Positions 60,066 through 64,000 of a stretch of DNA of 64,000 nt are shown here, piece after piece (positions within the stretch are counted from its first letter, which is position 1; each line of letters begins with the position of its first letter). Source of the DNA: Amorphus coralli DSM 19760 (GTDB lineage: Bacteria > Pseudomonadota > Alphaproteobacteria > Rhizobiales > Amorphaceae). Location: the NCBI RefSeq assembly GCF_000374525.1, contig NZ_KB894570.1, forward strand, positions 806,001 through 870,000, in the 5' to 3' direction. The notes beneath the pieces were generated by a model. The model was not told the origin of the DNA, made no database searches, and saw nothing but the letters and a program-made list of their open reading frames with translations. The translations under genes were made by a program, and so were the position numbers.

Positions 60066-61964
60066 ATGCTCACGCAAATGCGGCGCGGCGCCGGCACCTG
60101 GGTCGCCAAGCTCTTCATCGCCCTTCTCGTCGTCAGCTTCGGCATCTGGGGGATCGCCGATATCTTCCGCGGATTCGGAGTGAACCAGCTCGCCAAGGTG
60201 GGTGACACCGAAATCACCGCCGTGGAGTTCCAGCGCGACTACCAGCGCGCCATCCAGCGGCTCAGCCAGCAGATGGGCCGGCCGATCCCCGCCGACGAGG
60301 CGATCAGCTACGGCCTGCCGCAGCAGATCCTGTCGACGCTCGCCACGGATGCGCTGCTGACCGACGCGGCCACCGATTTCGGCGTCAATGTGGGCGACGA
60401 ACGGGTGGCGGAGCAGATCCGCGAGCAGCAGGCTTTCCGCGGCCCGTCCGGCCAGTTCGACCGCACCCAGTTCCAGCGGATCCTCGCCAACAACGGCATG
60501 ACCGAGGACGCCTACATCGAGGACGAGCGCAAGCGGATGGACCGGCGCCAGCTGGTCGACGGCCTGTTCGGCGGCCTCGACGTGCCGACGCCTTATCTCG
60601 AGGCGATCAACGAGTATCGCAACGAGCAGCGCACGGTGCGCTACTTCGTGATTTCCAGTGACGCGCTGCCGGCGCTGGCCGATCCGACCGAGGAGGAGCT
60701 CGTCTCCTTCTACGACGACAACAAGGCGCAGTTCGCGGCTCCGGAATACCGCTCCCTGACGCTGCTGCGCGCCAACGCCGAAGCGCTCGCCGACCCCTCT
60801 TCCGTCAGCGACGATGACGCCCGAGCCACCTATGAGCGCGCCACCGGCCGCTTCGGCACGCCGGAGACGCGTCAGGTCCAGCAGATCGTGTTCCCGGACG
60901 AGGCCGCCGCCGAAGCCGCTCGCGACAGCCTGGAGAACGGCGCCTCGATGGAAGAGGTCGCCGCCAGCGAGGGCCGGACCCTGGCCGACGTCGACCTGGG
61001 CAGCGTTTCCCGCGACGAGATCGTCGACGAGGCGGTGGCCGATGCTGCGTTCGGCATGGACGGGCCCGGCGTTGCAATCGTCGACGGCCGCTTCGGCACG
61101 GTGCTGGTGCGCGTTGCCGGCATCGAGCCCGCCCAGCGCCAGCCCTTCGAGGAGGTCGCCGACCAGATCCGCCAAGAGATCGCCACCGAAGACGCCCAGC
61201 GCGAGGTGATCGACCTTTACGATTCCATCGAGGACGCCTTCGCCGGCGGCGCCACCATGACGGAGGTCGCCCAGCGCTTCGGCCTCGACCTGCGCACCGT
61301 CGAGGCCGTCGACCAGGCCGGCAACGCGCCCGACGGCACGCCGGTCGAGCTGCCCGCCAAGAGCGAGCTCCTCGGCGACGCCTTCGGTACCGAGCCCGGT
61401 GTCGACAACCCGCCGATCCAGGTCGCCCAGGCGGACTATCTCTGGTACCGGGTCGCCGACATCATCCCGGCCCGCGACCGCGAGCTCGACGAGGTGCGCG
61501 GCCAGGTACTGGCCGCCTGGACGCAGGACGCGCTTTCCACCCAGGCGCAGGACCTCGCGACGGAAGCGGTGACGCGCATCCGCAACGGCGAGACCATGGA
61601 GGCCGTGGCGGAAGCCATGGACACCTCCGTGCAGGCCTCCGAGCCCTTCACCCGCGAGGGGTCCGCGCCCGGGTTGCCGGCCGCCGCCATTTCCGCCGCT
61701 TTCGAGGGCCCGCAGGGCACCGTGGACGCGGTCACCGGCGCCAATGGCGGCCGGGTGGTGCTGGAAGTCGCCTCGGTAGACAAGCCGGCCTTCTTCGCGG
61801 AGGCGGCCGACAACGAGCCTGCCCGGCAGCGCCTGCAGCGCTCCCTCGGCGACGGTCTCGTGAGCGAGTACGTGGCGGCGCTGGAACGCGAACGCGGCGT
61901 TCAGGTGAACCAGCAGATGCTCAACCAGATCGTCGGGGCTCCCAACTCCGACTTCGGCAGCTGA
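60066..61964 (+). CDS. ppiD: Periplasmic folding chaperone PpiD-like
   Basis: Membrane-anchored SurA-N/parvulin-type protein of 632 aa. One N-terminal helix ([20 protein letters not shown]) anchors it with the bulk in the periplasm, where it meets proteins leaving the Sec channel. The SurA-like N-domain starts [20 protein letters not shown]; the rotamase-like domain lies around residues 265-370 ([20 protein letters not shown]). Many catalytic parvulin residues are not obvious, so isomerase activity is doubtful, as in PpiD. Start ATG at 60066. In the conserved order tpiA, ppiD, trpD, trpC. Confidence 0.9.
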   Translation: MLTQMRRGAGTWVAKLFIALLVVSFGIWGIADIFRGFGVNQLAKVGDTEITAVEFQRDYQRAIQRLSQQMGRPIPADEAISYGLPQQILSTLATDALLTDAATDFGVNVGDERVAEQIREQQAFRGPSGQFDRTQFQRILANNGMTEDAYIEDERKRMDRRQLVDGLFGGLDVPTPYLEAINEYRNEQRTVRYFVISSDALPALADPTEEELVSFYDDNKAQFAAPEYRSLTLLRANAEALADPSSVSDDDARATYERATGRFGTPETRQVQQIVFPDEAAAEAARDSLENGASMEEVAASEGRTLADVDLGSVSRDEIVDEAVADAAFGMDGPGVAIVDGRFGTVLVRVAGIEPAQRQPFEEVADQIRQEIATEDAQREVIDLYDSIEDAFAGGATMTEVAQRFGLDLRTVEAVDQAGNAPDGTPVELPAKSELLGDAFGTEPGVDNPPIQVAQADYLWYRVADIIPARDRELDEVRGQVLAAWTQDALSTQAQDLATEAVTRIRNGETMEAVAEAMDTSVQASEPFTREGSAPGLPAAAISAAFEGPQGTVDAVTGANGGRVVLEVASVDKPAFFAEAADNEPARQRLQRSLGDGLVSEYVAALERERGVQVNQQMLNQIVGAPNSDFGS

Positions 61965-62174
61965 TCCGCCGGGCGGGCGGGGCGTGACCCCGGCCGCACT
62001 TTGAGATAGTCCAGTTGAGCCTCGGGGCGCGCGACGGTGGTGCCGCGCCTGCCCCGGGCACGAATCCGGAACGGCTTGGCCGGGCCGCGCGGCGGCCAGC
62101 CTCTCCGGTCGACGAGAGACGATCACGCAGCGCGCGTCCCGCCGGACGGGGCGCGATCCACGGGGGAAGCCGCG

Positions 62175-63188
62175 ATGTCGGACATGAAGGGCCTGGTCAA
62201 CACGGTGGCGCAGGGCGAGACCCTCTCGCGGACCGACGCCCGGCGGGCCTTCGACATCATGATGTCCGGCGAGGCGACGCCCTCCCAGATGGGCGGCCTG
62301 CTGATGGCATTGCGGGTGCGCGGCGAGACCACCGACGAGATCGCCGGCGCGGTGGAAACCATGCGCGAGAAGATGCTGCGAGTGGATGCCCCGGCCGATG
62401 CGATCGACATCGTCGGCACCGGCGGCGACGCCAAGGGCAGCTACAACGTGTCCACCTGCACGGCCTTCGTGGTCGCCGGCGCCGGCATCCCCGTCGCCAA
62501 GCATGGCAATCGGGCTCTCTCGTCGAAGTCCGGTGCGGCCGACGTGCTCGCCGCCCTGGGCATCAACATCGAGCTAGGCCCCGGCACCATCGCCCGCTGC
62601 ATCCGCGAGGCCGGTGTCGGCTTCATGTTCGCGCCGGCCCACCATGCCGCGATGAAGCATGTCGGCCCGACCCGGGTGGAGCTCGGCACCCGCACGATCT
62701 TCAACATCCTCGGCCCGTTATCGAACCCGGCCGGCGTGAAGCGCCAGCTCGTCGGCGTCTTCGATGGCCGCTGGGTGGAGCCCATCGCACGCGCGCTCGC
62801 CGAGCTCGGCACCGAGAAGGCCTGGGTGGTCCACGGCACCGACGGCCTCGACGAGATCACCGTCACGGCGGAGACCCAGGTGGCCTCCGTCGACGGCGGC
62901 GAGGTGACCACATTCACCGTGAAGCCGGAGGATGCCGGCCTGCCGCGCTGGCCGCTGGAAACGCTGATCGGCAGCGATGCTCACAAAAACGCCACAGCCC
63001 TGCGCGAGGTGCTTGAGGGGAAGGCCGGAGCCTACCGCGACATCGTGCTGATGAACGCGGCCGCCGCCTTCATCGTCGCCGACCGGGTCGACACGCTCCA
63101 GGAAGGAGCGACACTCGCGGCGGAAACCATCGACAGCGGCCGGGCACTGGACGTGCTGGGCCGGCTGGTGGCGTCATCGAACGAGTAG
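62175..63188 (+). CDS. trpD: Anthranilate phosphoribosyltransferase
   Basis: Second step of tryptophan synthesis, joining anthranilate and PRPP; 337 aa. The PRPP motif is [15 protein letters not shown] (the usual GDGSGTFNIST region), followed by [21 protein letters not shown] and [11 protein letters not shown]. Mg-site Glu/Asp pair is in [10 protein letters not shown]. Start ATG at 62175; upstream frame to 62037 is not conserved. trpE/trpG are not beside it, consistent with a separate fused trpE(G) in rhizobia. Confidence 0.97.
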   Translation: MSDMKGLVNTVAQGETLSRTDARRAFDIMMSGEATPSQMGGLLMALRVRGETTDEIAGAVETMREKMLRVDAPADAIDIVGTGGDAKGSYNVSTCTAFVVAGAGIPVAKHGNRALSSKSGAADVLAALGINIELGPGTIARCIREAGVGFMFAPAHHAAMKHVGPTRVELGTRTIFNILGPLSNPAGVKRQLVGVFDGRWVEPIARALAELGTEKAWVVHGTDGLDEITVTAETQVASVDGGEVTTFTVKPEDAGLPRWPLETLIGSDAHKNATALREVLEGKAGAYRDIVLMNAAAAFIVADRVDTLQEGATLAAETIDSGRALDVLGRLVASSNE

Positions 63189-63191
63189 TGC

Positions 63192-64000
63192 ATGAGCGAT
63201 ATTCTCACCAAGATCGAAGCGTACAAGCGCGACGAGATCGAAGCCGCGAAAGAGGTCCGTCCGCTTTCCGTGCTCGAGGACCTGGCGCGCGACGCTCCCG
63301 CCCCGCGCGGGTTCCGGGCCGCGCTGGAAGCAGCCGTTGCTTCCGGCCGCCCCGGCCTGATCGCCGAGGTCAAGAAGGCCTCCCCCTCCAAGGGCGTTAT
63401 CCGCGAGGATTTCGATCCCGCAGCGCTGGCGGAGGCCTATGAGGCCGGCGGCGCGACCTGCCTGTCCGTGCTGACCGACGAGCCATCCTTCCAGGGTGCC
63501 CCGGAATTCCTGCGCGATGCGCGCGCCGCCTGCGCGCTGCCGGTGCTGCGCAAGGATTTCATGTTCGACACCTATCAGGTGTTCGAGGCCCGGGCCTGGG
63601 GCGCCGACGCGATCCTGGTGATCATGGCCGCAGTCGACGACGACACCGCCCTTCGGCTGGTGGAGACCGCTCACAATCTCGGCATGGATGCCCTCATCGA
63701 GGTGCATGACGCGGACGAACTGGCCCGCGCCGTCGACATCCCGGCGGTCCTGATCGGCATCAACAACCGCAACCTGCGCACCTTCGAGACCGCGCTGGAG
63801 ACCACCGAGACGCTGGCGCCGCGCGTGCCGGGCAACCGTCTGATCGTCGGCGAGTCCGGCATCTCAGAGCCCGACCACATCGCCCGGCTGACCAATGTCG
63901 GCGTGAGCGCGTTCCTGGTCGGCGAGAGCCTGATGCGCCAGGACGACGTGGAAGGCGCCACGCGGACGCTGCTCGATGGCGCAAGCCTCGGCGTCCGTCT
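63192..64000 (+). CDS. trpC: Indole-3-glycerol phosphate synthase (3' partial)
   Basis: Fourth step of tryptophan synthesis; the first ~269 residues are visible and the frame is open at the window end, so only a few residues should be missing. The N-terminal [18 protein letters not shown], catalytic Lys in [13 protein letters not shown], Glu in [29 protein letters not shown] and [20 protein letters not shown] are all present. The ATG follows the trpD stop by three bases. Confidence 0.96.
   Translation, partial: MSDILTKIEAYKRDEIEAAKEVRPLSVLEDLARDAPAPRGFRAALEAAVASGRPGLIAEVKKASPSKGVIREDFDPAALAEAYEAGGATCLSVLTDEPSFQGAPEFLRDARAACALPVLRKDFMFDTYQVFEARAWGADAILVIMAAVDDDTALRLVETAHNLGMDALIEVHDADELARAVDIPAVLIGINNRNLRTFETALETTETLAPRVPGNRLIVGESGISEPDHIARLTNVGVSAFLVGESLMRQDDVEGATRTLLDGASLGVR

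Noticed and set aside
61965-62174. Missing trpE/trpG as a sign of pathway loss
   Set aside because: In rhizobia trpE(G) is a separate fused gene and tpiA-ppiD-trpD-trpC is the normal order, so nothing is missing locally.
60009-62504. 831-codon open frame antisense to ppiD
   Set aside because: Shadow of the PpiD coding region and trpD start; composition is Gly/Arg/His-rich without domains.

Overview
The window is high-GC chromosomal DNA from an alphaproteobacterium, most likely a member of the Hyphomicrobiales (Rhizobiales). This rests on a PhyR/NepR general stress pair with sigma-EcfG-type promoters, an ExoR-like Sel1 protein, lysyl-phosphatidylglycerol synthase MprF, a fused PE-LIG-POL LigD next to Ku, and two conserved alphaproteobacterial gene orders (dgt/argS/SPOR/nagZ/scpAB/tatABC/serS/surE/pcm/M23 and tpiA/ppiD/trpD/trpC). 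I saw no prophage, insertion sequence, CRISPR array or rRNA.

Layout. 0-4 kb: the end of an Mla-type lipid transport operon (mlaE partial, mlaF, mlaD, auxiliary lipoprotein). 4-13 kb: an imelysin-like protein, tRNA-Lys(CTT), a membrane diguanylate cyclase, a MerR regulator fused to a P-loop ATPase, mprF, aroQ and a Gfo/Idh/MocA oxidoreductase. 13.3-26.4 kb: a general stress response (GSR) island. It holds DUF1328, phyR, a divergent nepR, phospholipase D, an HVA1-like small gene, an HWE histidine kinase with an ethylene-receptor-like membrane domain, a DUF892 ferritin-like protein, DUF3309, csbD, a YihY/BrkB membrane protein, a small Rho-N-like protein, a PfpI/DJ-1 protein, ku and ligD. Five intergenic gaps here carry an exact GGAAC-N16/17-CGTT motif in the right orientation, and six more starts have a one-mismatch version. 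No ecfG sigma gene lies in the window.

26.4-35 kb: a phosphotransferase, glycerate 2-kinase, an MFS transporter and a complete polyamine-type ABC operon (ATPase, binding protein, two permeases). 35-52 kb: a long minus-strand housekeeping run: LysM/M23 lipoprotein, pcm, surE, serS, tatC, tatB, tatA, an orphan ABC ATPase, scpB, scpA, nagZ, a 1204-residue SPOR protein, argS and dgt. 52-64 kb: an ErpA/IscA-type Fe-S protein, exonuclease III, a small secreted Cys-rich protein, the ExoR-like protein, parE, a DUF2569 membrane protein, an alpha/beta hydrolase, tpiA, ppiD, trpD and trpC (cut by the window end).

How the genes fit together. In the known GSR circuit an HWE-type kinase phosphorylates PhyR, which then binds NepR and releases sigma-EcfG. 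Here the kinase, PhyR, NepR and a set of likely target genes (DNA end joining, ferritin-like, CsbD, small membrane proteins, protease/glyoxalase-type) lie together, and the promoters suggest that the sensor and regulators are themselves EcfG targets. The kinase's membrane domain keeps the Asp, Tyr, Pro, Cys and His positions of the plant ethylene receptor's copper/ethylene site. This is the most interesting signal in the window. All function calls were made by reading the sequence; no database search was run.
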